A program made the position numbers and the translations under genes. 7,467 bases of DNA from positions 1 through 7,467 of the forward strand of contig CAJMLQ010000137.1 of assembly GCA_905214265.1 (NCBI GenBank), in the 5' to 3' direction. Shown here piece after piece: positions 1 to 6,317 of the stretch. Origin of the DNA: an uncultured bacterium (lineage in GTDB: Bacteria > Bacillota > Clostridia > Oscillospirales > Ruminococcaceae). The first letter of the stretch is position 1. The number at the start of each line of letters is the position of its first letter. Below the pieces are notes generated by a model. The model worked only from the letters and a program-made list of their open reading frames with translations, was not told the DNA's origin and searched no databases.

Positions 1-105
1 GAGGGGCCGCGTTCTGCTGGGGAGGTACGGAGGTTTGGGGAGCATTGTTCCACTGAGGGGCTGCGTTCTGCTGAGGCGGCACAGAGGCTTGCGAATTATT
101 CCACT
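1..105 (-). repeat. In-frame tandem repeat, units of 54 and 51 bp (18 and 17 codons)
   Basis: Positions 1-54 and 55-105 align as direct repeats: both begin GAGGGGC-GCGTTCTGCTG and both end in TTCCACT. On the minus strand they encode the QWNN..SVPPQQNAAP units of the membrane protein tail. The length difference is one codon, so the frame is kept. Third-position differences suggest the copies are not very recent. The array may continue beyond the left edge. Confidence 0.8.
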
Positions 106-577
106 GGCTGTTCCCGCCCTGAGGAGGGATGACAGGATGCACTGGCCTATTCAGCTTGGGCATCTTGTCAGGATTCGCCGCAAAAAATGCCAGCAGACCC
201 AGGCCAGCCCACAGGATGATGACAAAAAAGATGGACAGGCTGAAGTAATGCGCATAGCGATAGAGCAGGCGGCGAAGAAAGGTAATAAACTGGAAAGCCG
301 CATAAGCCCAGCAGCCAAAAGCGAGCAGTTGATCCTTCCGGTTGGCAATGGTCAAAAGCATACCGGCGATCATCACATAGTAGAACACAGTAGAAAACAG
401 GCTGATAAAATTGCTGACGAAGACCCAGGAAACCCACTGATTCAAAAGCCAGAAGAAAAACTGGAGTCCGATGGAAGCGAAAAGAATGACCAGGTCAAGT
501 GAAAGCAGCTTTTTCGTGACGCTGTTCTTTTCCAGGGCGCTTTTCAGCTCCTTTGAAATGTTAGCATATGCGTTCAT
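1..577 (-). CDS. Four-helix integral membrane protein with Q/N/P-rich tandem-repeat C-terminus (3' end outside window)
   Basis: An open frame starts at ATG 575-577 and runs off the left edge after 192 codons. AGGAGGG at 586-592 sits 8 nt upstream of the ATG, and a consensus promoter lies further up, so this start is well supported. Residues 1-23 are polar and basic. Hydrophobic segments follow at about 24-46, 51-78, 84-102 and 113-133, with RRLLYR between the third and fourth. From about residue 134 the chain becomes soluble and rich in Pro, Gln and Asn, ending in two copies of a unit of the type QWNN..SVPPQQNAAP (about 159-192) that continues past the edge. I do not recognise the family. Small clostridial membrane proteins with low-complexity cytoplasmic tails are common, and some carry a zinc ribbon or binding domain beyond the repeat; that part cannot be seen here. 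It follows the proS terminator, so it is probably its own transcription unit. The frame is clear; the function is unknown. Confidence 0.85.
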   Translation of the reverse strand, partial: MNAYANISKELKSALEKNSVTKKLLSLDLVILFASIGLQFFFWLLNQWVSWVFVSNFISLFSTVFYYVMIAGMLLTIANRKDQLLAFGCWAYAAFQFITFLRRLLYRYAHYFSLSIFFVIILWAGLGLLAFFAANPDKMPKLNRPVHPVIPPQGGNSQWNNSQASVPPQQNAAPQWNNAPQTSVPPQQNAAP

Positions 578-603
578 CAAAATATCCCTCCTGGATGAAA
601 TCC

Positions 604-627
604 AAACCGGCGAAAACACGTCGGTTT
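604..627 (-). other. 5'-leader hairpin of the membrane-protein transcript
   Basis: AAACCG at 604-609 pairs with CGGTTT at 622-627, followed by one mismatch and an inner CG/CG pair around a 6-nt loop (613-618). It would fall at the very 5' end of the transcript predicted from the promoter at 637-665, a position typical of RNA-stabilising hairpins. No known riboswitch is recognised. Confidence 0.4.
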
Positions 628-636
628 ATCATCTCC

Positions 637-665
637 ATTTTACGACATTTTCCGATACTTTGCAA
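637..665 (-). promoter_or_regulatory. Sigma-A type promoter of the membrane-protein gene
   Basis: Read on the minus strand: -35 TTGCAA (665-660), a 17-bp spacer, -10 TAAAAT (642-637). Transcription should start near 630, giving a leader of about 53 nt before the ATG at 577. It lies just downstream of the proS terminator, as expected for an independent unit. Confidence 0.75.
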
Positions 666-675
666 GTAAAATTTG

Positions 676-714
676 TAAAAAAAGAAAAATCCCGTCCACA
701 ATCGGACGGGATTT
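676..714 (-). terminator. Intrinsic terminator of proS
   Basis: An 11-bp stem (AAATCCCGTCC 687-697 with GGACGGGATTT 704-714) and 6-nt loop lie 5 nt beyond the proS stop codon. On the minus strand it is followed by a U-rich run (ATTTTTC then seven T, to about 677). On the plus strand the stem is followed by TGCTTTTT, so it may also work weakly in that direction. Confidence 0.88.
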
Positions 715-719
715 GCTTT

Positions 720-2156
720 TTAGTACTGCCGTCCCCAGTAAAGCATATGTTTCGCAGGCTTGCCGCAGCACACGCAGGTATCGCTGATGTGCTCTTCTTC
801 AAAGGGGATGCAGCGGGATTTGATACCGGTGAGATCCTTGATCTTGTTTTCGCACTCCACATCGCCGCACCACATAGCCTTGATGAAGCCGTTGCCGGCG
901 TTGGCAATCTCCAGGAATTCCTTCCAGTTATGAGCGGTATAGGTCTTAGCCTCCCGGTTCTGGAGGGCCTTGGCATAAAGGCCGTCATGGACCGCCTGAA
1001 GCGCCGCGGGAATCGCAGACTCCAGCTGATCCAGCGAGACCACCAGCTTCTCCCGGTTATCCCGACGGACCAGAACGCACTGATTCTGCTCCATATCCTT
1101 GGGGCCGATCTCCAAACGCAGGGGCACGCCCTTCATCTCATACTGGCTAAACTTCCAGCCGGGGGAATTGTCGGAATCGTCCACCTTGACTCGGGCAAGG
1201 CCCTTAAGCCGGGCGGCCAATTCCCGGGCCTTTTCCAGAACGCCCTCTTTGTGCTGGGCGATGGGAATGATGATGACCTGGATTGGGGCAACCGCCGGGG
1301 GCAGGGCCAGGCCGTTGTCGTCGCCGTGGGTCATGATGATGCCGCCGATAAGCCGGGTGGAGACGCCCCAAGAGGTCTGATGAGGATACGACAGTTTGTT
1401 ATCCCGGCCGGTGAACTGGATGTCAAAGGCCCGGGCGAAACCGTCGCCGAAATAGTGGGAGGTACCGGACTGGAGGGCGACGCCGTCGTGCATCATGGCC
1501 TCAATGGTATAAGTCGCCTCAGCGCCTGCAAACTGTTCCTTCTTGGTCTTGCGGCCCTTCAGGACCGGCATGGCCAGGGAGTCCTCACAGAAGGACGCAT
1601 AGCAGTCCAGCATCCGCCGGGTCTCTTCCCGAGCCTCCTCGGCGGTCTCATGCATGGTGTGGCCCTCCTGCCAGAGAAATTCCATGGAGCGGAGGAAGGG
1701 CCGGGTGGTCTTTTCCCAGCGGACCACAGAACACCACTGGTTATAGAGCATGGGAAGATCGCGATAGGAGTGGATCACATGGGCGTAGTGCTCGCAGAAA
1801 AGAGTCTCCGAAGTAGGACGGACGCAGAGCCGCTCCTGAAGCGGTTCCGCTCCGCCATGGGTGACCCAGGCCACCTCCGGGGCGAAGCCCTCAACGTGGT
1901 CCTTCTCCTTTTGGAGCAGGCTTTCAGGAATAAACATAGGCATACTGACATTTTCATGACCCAATTCTTTAAAGCGGGCGTCCAGAATTTTTTGGATATT
2001 CTCCCAGATGGCATACCCGTAAGGGCGCAGTACATAACAGCCGCGGACACTGGAATAATCGATCAGCTCCGCCTTTTTAACGATGTCGGTATACCACTTG
2101 GTAAAGTCCTCGTCCATGGAGGTGATTTCCTCCACCATTTTCTTCTGTTGTGCCAA
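720..2156 (-). CDS. proS: Proline--tRNA ligase, short archaeal/eukaryotic-type (ProS type 3)
   Basis: Class II aminoacyl-tRNA synthetase that activates proline with ATP and charges tRNA-Pro in the cytoplasm. The 478 residues from TTG 2154-2156 match the short subgroup (about 475-480 aa) that lacks the editing insertion of the usual bacterial ProRS. Visible marks are RPTSE at 113-117, the motif 2 region with RWEKTTRPFLRSMEF at 146-160, HQTSWGVSTRLIGGI at about 259-273, an HGD at 277-279, an anticodon-binding domain from about 291 to 390, and a C-terminal zinc-type domain with Cys430, 435, 449, 461, 463 and 464. It ends in Tyr, a known feature of this subgroup. The open frame extends 21 codons further to a TTG at 2219, but those codons cover the promoter. 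The TTG at 2156 has GAGGAG 8 nt upstream and gives the usual N-terminus (QQKKMVEEITSM). It has its own promoter and terminator, and no T-box fits in the short leader. Confidence 0.97.
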   Translation of the reverse strand: MAQQKKMVEEITSMDEDFTKWYTDIVKKAELIDYSSVRGCYVLRPYGYAIWENIQKILDARFKELGHENVSMPMFIPESLLQKEKDHVEGFAPEVAWVTHGGAEPLQERLCVRPTSETLFCEHYAHVIHSYRDLPMLYNQWCSVVRWEKTTRPFLRSMEFLWQEGHTMHETAEEAREETRRMLDCYASFCEDSLAMPVLKGRKTKKEQFAGAEATYTIEAMMHDGVALQSGTSHYFGDGFARAFDIQFTGRDNKLSYPHQTSWGVSTRLIGGIIMTHGDDNGLALPPAVAPIQVIIIPIAQHKEGVLEKARELAARLKGLARVKVDDSDNSPGWKFSQYEMKGVPLRLEIGPKDMEQNQCVLVRRDNREKLVVSLDQLESAIPAALQAVHDGLYAKALQNREAKTYTAHNWKEFLEIANAGNGFIKAMWCGDVECENKIKDLTGIKSRCIPFEEEHISDTCVCCGKPAKHMLYWGRQY

Positions 2157-2164
2157 TTTGATCG

Positions 2165-2170
2165 CTCCTC
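2165..2170 (-). promoter_or_regulatory. Ribosome binding site that fixes the proS TTG start
   Basis: GAGGAG on the minus strand, 8 nt before TTG 2156-2154. No ATG in frame has a comparable site: the next one inside, Met7, would remove the conserved N-terminus and is less well placed. Confidence 0.8.
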
Positions 2171-2190
2171 GCCGTTCTTCGTTTCCTTTG

Positions 2191-2219
2191 ATTATAACAG
2201 AAATCCGCTGCATTTGCAA
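2191..2219 (-). promoter_or_regulatory. Sigma-A type promoter of proS
   Basis: Minus-strand -35 TTGCAA (2219-2214), 17-bp spacer, perfect -10 TATAAT (2196-2191). The start of transcription should be near 2184, giving a leader of about 28 nt. The -35 begins 3 nt after the MATE stop codon, and no terminator separates the two genes, so read-through from the MATE gene may add to proS expression. Confidence 0.88.
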
Positions 2220-2222
2220 GCA

Positions 2223-3617
2223 TTATCGAGAGCTGTCCGCCTTCTCTTCGATGTGCGCAATGTGTTTCCGGTAGAGGCTGATGTAGAACAGTATGCTGAC
2301 TACCAGGGAAACCGCCTCCGCAATGGGGAAAGCGTACCAGACGTTTACAACCTCTCCGGTCAAAGAGAGCAGGTAGGCCACCGGAAGAATCAGGACCAGC
2401 TGCCGCAAAAGGGAGATGATCAGGCTGCGCACCCCCATGCCCGTCGCCTGAAAGGCCGTGGAAAAGATGATGCCCAGAGCCGCAGGAATAAAGCAGAGGC
2501 TGATGATCCGCAGCGCGGGAACGCCAATGCGCAGCAGCTCCGGATCGGCGCTCTGCTGGCCGGCCTCCTTGAAGATGTCCAGCAGCTGCTCCGGCATGAC
2601 CCAGAACAGCAGGGTCCCCAGGGCCATGATCAACAAAGCAATGATGGAGCCGATTCTCATGGCGGAGGTGAAGCGATGCCGTTTTCGGGCGCCGTAGTTG
2701 TAGCCCAGCACCGGCATGACCCCCTGATTCAAGCCAAAGACCGGCATAAAGACAAAGGACTGCAGCTTATAGTACGCGCCCAGAACGGCGACGGCGGTGT
2801 CCGAAAAGGTAGCCAGAATACCGTTCATGCCCATATTCATCACAGAGCCGATAGCCTGCATGATAATAGAGGGCAGGCCCACCGCATAGATGTCCCGGAT
2901 GGTCTTCCCATTAAAACGGAAACCGCGAAGGGTGATCCGAACCTGGTGGGATTTGGCAAACAGGATAACTAGGCTGAAGATCAGTGCGACAAACTGCCCG
3001 ATGACCGTCGCGATAGCCGCACCAGCGACACCCATGGCCGGAACACCGAAATATCCAAAGATGAAAACCGGATCCAAAATGATGTTGGTGATCGCGCCGG
3101 AGAGCTGGAACAGCATGGGGTAGATCATATTTCCCGTGGCCTGGAGTGTCTTCTCCACCATGATCTCTACCATGCAGCCTATCGACAGAGTGCAGACGAT
3201 GGACAGGTAATCCACGCCCATATCGACGACCTGGGCCGTCTCACTGAAAGCTGCCATATAAGGGCGGCAGAAAAAGAGGCCGAAGATCAGAAACGGCACC
3301 CAGCTGAACACGCCCAGAAAAAGGCCATGCGTCGCAGCTTTGTCCGCCGCGTCCACATTCTTCTCCCCCAGACGGCGGGAGATGAGAGAGTTGATACCGA
3401 CGCCGGTGCCCACGGCAACGGCGATGAGCAGCGTCTGGATCGGGAAGGCCAGCGACACGGCTGCCAGGGCGTTTACCCCCAGGCGGGAGACGAAAATGCT
3501 GTCTACAATGTTGTAAAGAGCCTGCACCAACATGGAAAACATGGCGGGCAGCGACATGGACAGAATCAGCTTCAGCATGGGCGTTGTGCCCATTTTGTTT
3601 TCGCGGGTTTGTTCCAT
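2223..3617 (-). CDS. MATE-family efflux transporter (MepA/DinF-like)
   Basis: A 464-residue inner-membrane antiporter of the MATE fold. The family exports cationic drugs, dyes or metabolites in exchange for Na+ or H+; the substrate here cannot be told from sequence. The protein is hydrophobic throughout, with the usual two six-helix halves (about 12-220 and 240-450). Family marks: SLPAMFSMLVQALYNIVDSI at 22-41, GTGVGINSLISRRLGEKN at 70-87, LQATGN at 159-164 followed by LDPVFIFGYFGVPAMGVAGA at 181-200. The second half has GLNQGVMPVLGYNYGA at 295-310 and the mirrored FQATGMG at 389-395. ATG 3615-3617 has AGGAAG at 3623-3628, 5 nt upstream, so the start is sound. The tail is short and charged. 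It is preceded by its own promoter, possible operator dyads and a hairpin-bearing leader, which suggests inducible expression. It is followed after 66 bp by proS, without a terminator. The family is certain; subfamily and substrate are not. Confidence 0.95.
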   Translation of the reverse strand: MEQTRENKMGTTPMLKLILSMSLPAMFSMLVQALYNIVDSIFVSRLGVNALAAVSLAFPIQTLLIAVAVGTGVGINSLISRRLGEKNVDAADKAATHGLFLGVFSWVPFLIFGLFFCRPYMAAFSETAQVVDMGVDYLSIVCTLSIGCMVEIMVEKTLQATGNMIYPMLFQLSGAITNIILDPVFIFGYFGVPAMGVAGAAIATVIGQFVALIFSLVILFAKSHQVRITLRGFRFNGKTIRDIYAVGLPSIIMQAIGSVMNMGMNGILATFSDTAVAVLGAYYKLQSFVFMPVFGLNQGVMPVLGYNYGARKRHRFTSAMRIGSIIALLIMALGTLLFWVMPEQLLDIFKEAGQQSADPELLRIGVPALRIISLCFIPAALGIIFSTAFQATGMGVRSLIISLLRQLVLILPVAYLLSLTGEVVNVWYAFPIAEAVSLVVSILFYISLYRKHIAHIEEKADSSR

Positions 3618-3663
3618 AAAGACTTCCTTTCCGTTCCGCCAGACAGGCTTCCAGCATTTTTTT

Positions 3664-3689
3664 GAGGGGTCCCGTCTCCGGGACCCCTC
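3664..3689 (-). other. Strong GC-rich hairpin in the MATE leader
   Basis: A perfect 11-bp inverted repeat (GAGGGGTCCCG 3664-3674 with CGGGACCCCTC 3679-3689) around a 4-nt loop, ending 46 nt before the MATE start codon. In the MATE transcript the stem is followed by a run of seven A, not U, so it is not an intrinsic terminator in that direction. On the plus strand it is followed by only TTTTG, so it could act as a weak terminator of antisense transcription. A role in leader stability or regulation is inference. Confidence 0.65.
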
Positions 3690-3701
3690 TTTTGCTCTGC
3701 C

Positions 3702-3722
3702 TGTTTCGAAACATGGTATACC
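3702..3722. promoter_or_regulatory. Two adjacent perfect palindromes in the MATE leader (possible operator)
   Basis: TGTTTCGAAACA (3702-3713) is a 12-bp perfect palindrome, and GGTATACC (3715-3722) an 8-bp one just beyond it. The second shares its GGTA/TACC arms with the dyad over the -10 box at 3739-3752. No regulator gene is adjacent, so the binding protein is unknown. Confidence 0.4.
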
Positions 3723-3738
3723 CTTTGCCTCAAATTAT

Positions 3739-3752
3739 GGTACAAGTATACC
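3739..3752. promoter_or_regulatory. Imperfect dyad overlapping the MATE -10 box (possible operator)
   Basis: GGTACAAGTATACC has matching outer arms (GGTA and TACC) and contains the minus-strand -10 TATACT. A repressor or activator bound here would directly affect polymerase. The related GGTATACC at 3715-3722 is centred 27 bp away. Confidence 0.4.
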
Positions 3753-3773
3753 GCGAAATCAATCGAATTGCAA
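3745..3773 (-). promoter_or_regulatory. Sigma-A type promoter of the MATE gene
   Basis: Minus-strand -35 TTGCAA (3773-3768), 17-bp spacer, -10 TATACT (3750-3745). It lies after the serA terminator. The start should be near 3738, giving a leader of about 120 nt. An overlapping alternative (TTGATT, 17 bp, CATAAT) starting 11 bp downstream is weaker. Confidence 0.78.
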
Positions 3774-3804
3774 GCACCTTGTCCATTTCTGTCAAAATAC
3801 GCGC

Positions 3805-3835
3805 AAAAAAACGGAACCCGGCCGGGTTCCGTTTT
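3805..3835 (-). terminator. Intrinsic terminator of the serC-serA operon
   Basis: A perfect 28-nt palindrome (3808-3835), realistically a 12-bp stem with a GGCC loop, whose core is CGGAACCC/GGGTTCCG. It lies 25 bp past the serA stop. In the minus direction it is followed by a run of seven U (3811-3805), which marks it as the serA terminator. It can also serve as a bidirectional barrier, since TTTT follows on the plus strand. Confidence 0.9.
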
Positions 3836-3860
3836 CGGATTTTGTGAAAGTTGCGCGCGG

Positions 3861-5024
3861 TCAGATGATCCGCACACGGATAACGTCCGGAATGGCGCTG
3901 AGCTTATCCGCTACGTCGGAACCGACTTTCTGGGCAACATCAAAAATGCTGTAGGCATAATCCTTCTTGGAGGCGTTCACCATATTTTCGATGTTGATGC
4001 CTCCTTCGGCCAGAACGGAAGACATCTTGTTGAGCATGCCGCTGACATTCTTATGGATGACGCAGATGCGGCAGGCGGTGCTGCGGGGCTGGCTGACTGC
4101 CGGGAGATTCACAGAGTTCACGATATTGCCGGTTTCCAGGTAGTTCATGATCTGCTCGACGGCCATCTTGGCGCAGTTATCCTCGGATTCCGGGGTAGAT
4201 GCACCCAAATGGGGAAGCGCCACGACGCCCTTGTGCCCCAGCATTTCGTCGGCGGCAAAATCCGTGACGTAAACGGTAACTTTCTTCTCGTCTAGGGCCG
4301 CAAGAAGGTCGGCAGTCTCCACCAGTTCGCCCCGGGCGAAGTTGAGGATCCGGACGCCGTTCTTCATCATGGCGATGGAGGAGGCATTGATCATCCCTTT
4401 GGTCTCGGTGTTGCAGGGGACGTGAAGGGTAATAAAGTCACAATTTTCGTAGATATCCCGCAGAGATTTGGCGTGGATGGTTTCCCGGGACAGACCCCAG
4501 GCGGCATCAACGCTTAGATAGGGATCGTAGCCATAAACGGTCATTCCCAAAGCGGCCGCCGCGTTGGCCACCAGCACGCCGATGGCGCCCAGGCCCACGA
4601 CACCCAGCTTTTTCCCCATGAGCTCCGGACCAACGAACTGGCTTTTTCCTTTTTCCACCAGCTTCGGGACCTCGGCGCCCTGACCCTTCAGAGTCTGGAT
4701 CCACTCCATGGCGGGCTGGATCTTCCGGGCGGACATCAAAAGGCCCAACAGCACCAGCTCTTTTACTGCGTTGGCGTTGGCGCCCGGCGTATTGAAAACG
4801 ACAATACCGGCCTGAGAGCACTTATCCAGGGGGATGTTGTTGACGCCAGCTCCGGCGCGGGCTATAGCCGCCACAGATGCGGGAATCTCCATATCGTGCA
4901 TCGACGCGGACCGCACCAAGATGGCATCGGGGTTTTCAATGCCGTCGCCCCAGCTGTAGCAGGCGCGGTCGAATTTTTCCAGCCCAAGCGGGGAAATCTT
5001 ATTCAGGGTCTGAATCTGATACAT
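3861..5024 (-). CDS. serA: D-3-phosphoglycerate dehydrogenase with C-terminal ACT domain
   Basis: Cytoplasmic NAD-dependent oxidation of 3-phosphoglycerate to 3-phosphohydroxypyruvate, the first step of serine synthesis. The 387 residues show a D-2-hydroxyacid dehydrogenase fold: outer substrate-binding parts at about 1-95 and 275-310, and a Rossmann domain between with GLGAIG at 144-149 and YDP at 166-168 (the Asp that binds the NAD ribose). Catalytic candidates are Arg231 (NFARGE), Glu260 and His272 (LPHLGAST). An ACT domain at about 317-387 is the usual site of serine feedback inhibition. The loop between Glu260 and His272 is shorter than in human PHGDH, where they lie 18 apart. The frame opens three codons earlier at ATG 5033, but that codon overlaps the ribosome site. 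ATG 5024 has AAAGGA 8 nt upstream and gives the standard MYQIQTLN start. It follows serC by 21 bp in one operon and ends before a strong terminator. Confidence 0.96.
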   Translation of the reverse strand: MYQIQTLNKISPLGLEKFDRACYSWGDGIENPDAILVRSASMHDMEIPASVAAIARAGAGVNNIPLDKCSQAGIVVFNTPGANANAVKELVLLGLLMSARKIQPAMEWIQTLKGQGAEVPKLVEKGKSQFVGPELMGKKLGVVGLGAIGVLVANAAAALGMTVYGYDPYLSVDAAWGLSRETIHAKSLRDIYENCDFITLHVPCNTETKGMINASSIAMMKNGVRILNFARGELVETADLLAALDEKKVTVYVTDFAADEMLGHKGVVALPHLGASTPESEDNCAKMAVEQIMNYLETGNIVNSVNLPAVSQPRSTACRICVIHKNVSGMLNKMSSVLAEGGINIENMVNASKKDYAYSIFDVAQKVGSDVADKLSAIPDVIRVRII

Positions 5025-5032
5025 GCAAGTCA

Positions 5033-5038
5033 TCCTTT
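5033..5038 (-). promoter_or_regulatory. Ribosome binding site that decides the serA start
   Basis: AAAGGA on the minus strand lies 8 nt before ATG 5024-5022. The alternative ATG 5033-5031 overlaps this sequence and would have no usable spacing, so the inner ATG is preferred. Confidence 0.65.
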
Positions 5039-5045
5039 CCGCGGC

Positions 5046-6131
5046 TCAGGCATTGTCCGCTTCAAACTGCTTCATGAAGGCGATCAACTTCTCGACGCCT
5101 TCCACCGGCATGGCATTATAAATGGAAGCGCGCATACCGCCCACTGTACGGTGGCCCTTGAGGTTAACAAATCCGGCGGCAGTCGCCTCTTTGACAAATT
5201 TGGCGTCCAGTTCCTCGTTGCCCGTGACGAAGGGGATGTTCATCAGGGAACGGAATTCCTTTTCCACCGTGCCCTTGAACAGGCTGGAAGAATCCAGGAA
5301 ATCATAGAGCAACGCAGCCTTTTTCTCATTGATGGCCTTCATTGCTTCCAGGCCGCCGATGTCGTTTTTGATCCACTCCAACACCAGCTTGCAGATGTAG
5401 ATGGCGTAGGTAGGCGGGGTGTTGTACATGGAGCCGTTTTCCGCATGGGTCTTGTAGGTGAACATGGTCGGCGTGCCCTCCCGAGGTTCACCGATGAGGT
5501 CTTTGCGGATAATGACAACGGTCAATCCCGCAGGGCCCATGTTTTTCTGGGCACCAGCGTAAATGACGCCGAATTTGGACACGTCCACTGGCTCGGACAG
5601 GATGCAGGAACTCATATCTGCCACCAGCGGGACGCTGCCGGTATCTGGCAGCTCGGTGAAGCGGGTTCCGTAGATGGTGTTGTTGTAGCAAATATGGAAA
5701 TAGTCGGCGTTGGGGTCAAAATTCGCCGGGTCCAGCTTGGGAATATAAGTAAAGGTCTTGTCGGCCGAAGAGGCAACCTCCCGGGCCTTGGCCAGCTTTT
5801 TGCACTCCGAATACGCCTTTTTCGCCCACTGGCCGGTCAGCACGAAGTCAGCGCTGCCAGACTTGGTGGCCAGGTTCAGGGGAAGCATGGCAAACTGTGA
5901 GGACGCGCCGCCCTGAAGGAAGAGAATCTCATAATTCTCGGGGATGTTCAGGACTTCCCGCAGCAGTGCGGAACAGCTGTCGATAATTGACTGGTAGGTT
6001 TTTGACCGGTGGGACATCTCCATAACCGACTGGCCGCTGCCCTGATAATCCAGCATCTCTGCGGCCGCCTTCTGCAGCACTGCCTCCGGCAGCATCGAGG
6101 GGCCGGCGCTGAAATTGTACACTCTGCTCAT
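5046..6131 (-). CDS. serC: Phosphoserine aminotransferase
   Basis: PLP enzyme that converts 3-phosphohydroxypyruvate and glutamate to O-phosphoserine and 2-oxoglutarate; also able to act on the analogous pyridoxal-pathway intermediate in bacteria that make PLP by that route. The 361 residues match the family length. Marks: NFSAGPSMLP at 6-15, HRSK at 41-44, QGGASSQF at 73-80 (phosphate-binding loop), Trp102, VADMSS at 170-175 with Asp172 facing the pyridine nitrogen, the Schiff-base Lys196 in AGAQKNMGPAG (192-202), and GGMRASIYNA at 331-340 with the substrate-binding Arg334. The open frame continues upstream to a TTG at 6233, but that stretch is the promoter. ATG 6129-6131 has GGAGGT 7 nt upstream. 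First gene of the serC-serA operon, and the next step after SerA. No phosphoserine phosphatase is present in the window. Confidence 0.97.
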   Translation of the reverse strand: MSRVYNFSAGPSMLPEAVLQKAAAEMLDYQGSGQSVMEMSHRSKTYQSIIDSCSALLREVLNIPENYEILFLQGGASSQFAMLPLNLATKSGSADFVLTGQWAKKAYSECKKLAKAREVASSADKTFTYIPKLDPANFDPNADYFHICYNNTIYGTRFTELPDTGSVPLVADMSSCILSEPVDVSKFGVIYAGAQKNMGPAGLTVVIIRKDLIGEPREGTPTMFTYKTHAENGSMYNTPPTYAIYICKLVLEWIKNDIGGLEAMKAINEKKAALLYDFLDSSSLFKGTVEKEFRSLMNIPFVTGNEELDAKFVKEATAAGFVNLKGHRTVGGMRASIYNAMPVEGVEKLIAFMKQFEADNA

Positions 6132-6138
6132 TTGCGAT

Positions 6139-6144
6139 ACCTCC
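6139..6144 (-). promoter_or_regulatory. Ribosome binding site that fixes the serC start
   Basis: GGAGGT on the minus strand, 7 nt before ATG 6131-6129. It selects this start over the 34-codon longer open frame that runs through the promoter. Confidence 0.85.
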
Positions 6145-6157
6145 AACTTTCCCGGAA

Positions 6158-6175
6158 TCCCGCGGCTTGGCGGGA
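6158..6175 (-). other. Small hairpin in the serC leader
   Basis: TCCCGC (6158-6163) pairs with GCGGGA (6170-6175) around a 6-nt loop, inside the predicted leader of about 66 nt. No U run follows, so it is not a terminator. The leader is too short for a T-box and no known riboswitch is recognised. Confidence 0.4.
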
Positions 6176-6204
6176 ATTTTCTCTCTTTCCGGATGATGAC
6201 TTCT

Positions 6205-6233
6205 ATTATAAATTGTTTTCGAGAAAGAGTCAA
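6205..6233 (-). promoter_or_regulatory. Near-consensus sigma-A promoter of serC-serA
   Basis: Minus-strand -35 TTGACT (6233-6228), 17-bp spacer, perfect -10 TATAAT (6210-6205). Transcription should start near 6198. The DNA upstream of the -35 is very AT-rich, with the palindrome TTTTTATAAAAA at 6238-6249, so an UP element is plausible. This is the strongest promoter in the window by sequence. Confidence 0.9.
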
Positions 6234-6317
6234 TTGATTTTTATAAAAAACACTTTGTTATGCTAAAATATTTCACATTTTCTCAAATACCGGTTACTTT
6301 TTTTCCTTTCTTTTGCC

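Noticed and set aside
471..2972. An uninterrupted 833-codon plus-strand open frame opposite proS and part of the MATE gene
   Set aside because: It is codon-aligned antisense to two clear genes. In this register stops arise only where the sense genes use TTA, CTA or TCA, which are rare here, and it ends exactly opposite a Leu CTA codon. It crosses the proS terminator, the proS promoter and a gene boundary, has no domain features, and reads as low-complexity antisense.
3656..3693. The 3664-3689 hairpin as an intrinsic terminator between serA and the MATE gene
   Set aside because: In the minus direction it is followed by A7 and not U. The real serA terminator, with a seven-U tail, is at 3805-3835, and the MATE promoter lies between the two.
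3241..3714. A minus-strand open frame starting in the MATE leader and overlapping the MATE gene out of frame (157 codons)
   Set aside because: Its ATG has only a weak site (AAGGG), it does not end near the MATE start as a leader peptide would, and most of it is a shifted reading of the conserved MATE sequence.
4896..5900. A 334-codon plus-strand open frame opposite serA and serC
   Set aside because: It is antisense to well-conserved enzymes and crosses their operon junction; no independent start signals or domains are seen.
6132..6204. A T-box or serine-responsive riboswitch ahead of serC
   Set aside because: The leader predicted from the strong promoter is only about 66 nt with one small hairpin; there is no T-box core sequence or antiterminator pair.
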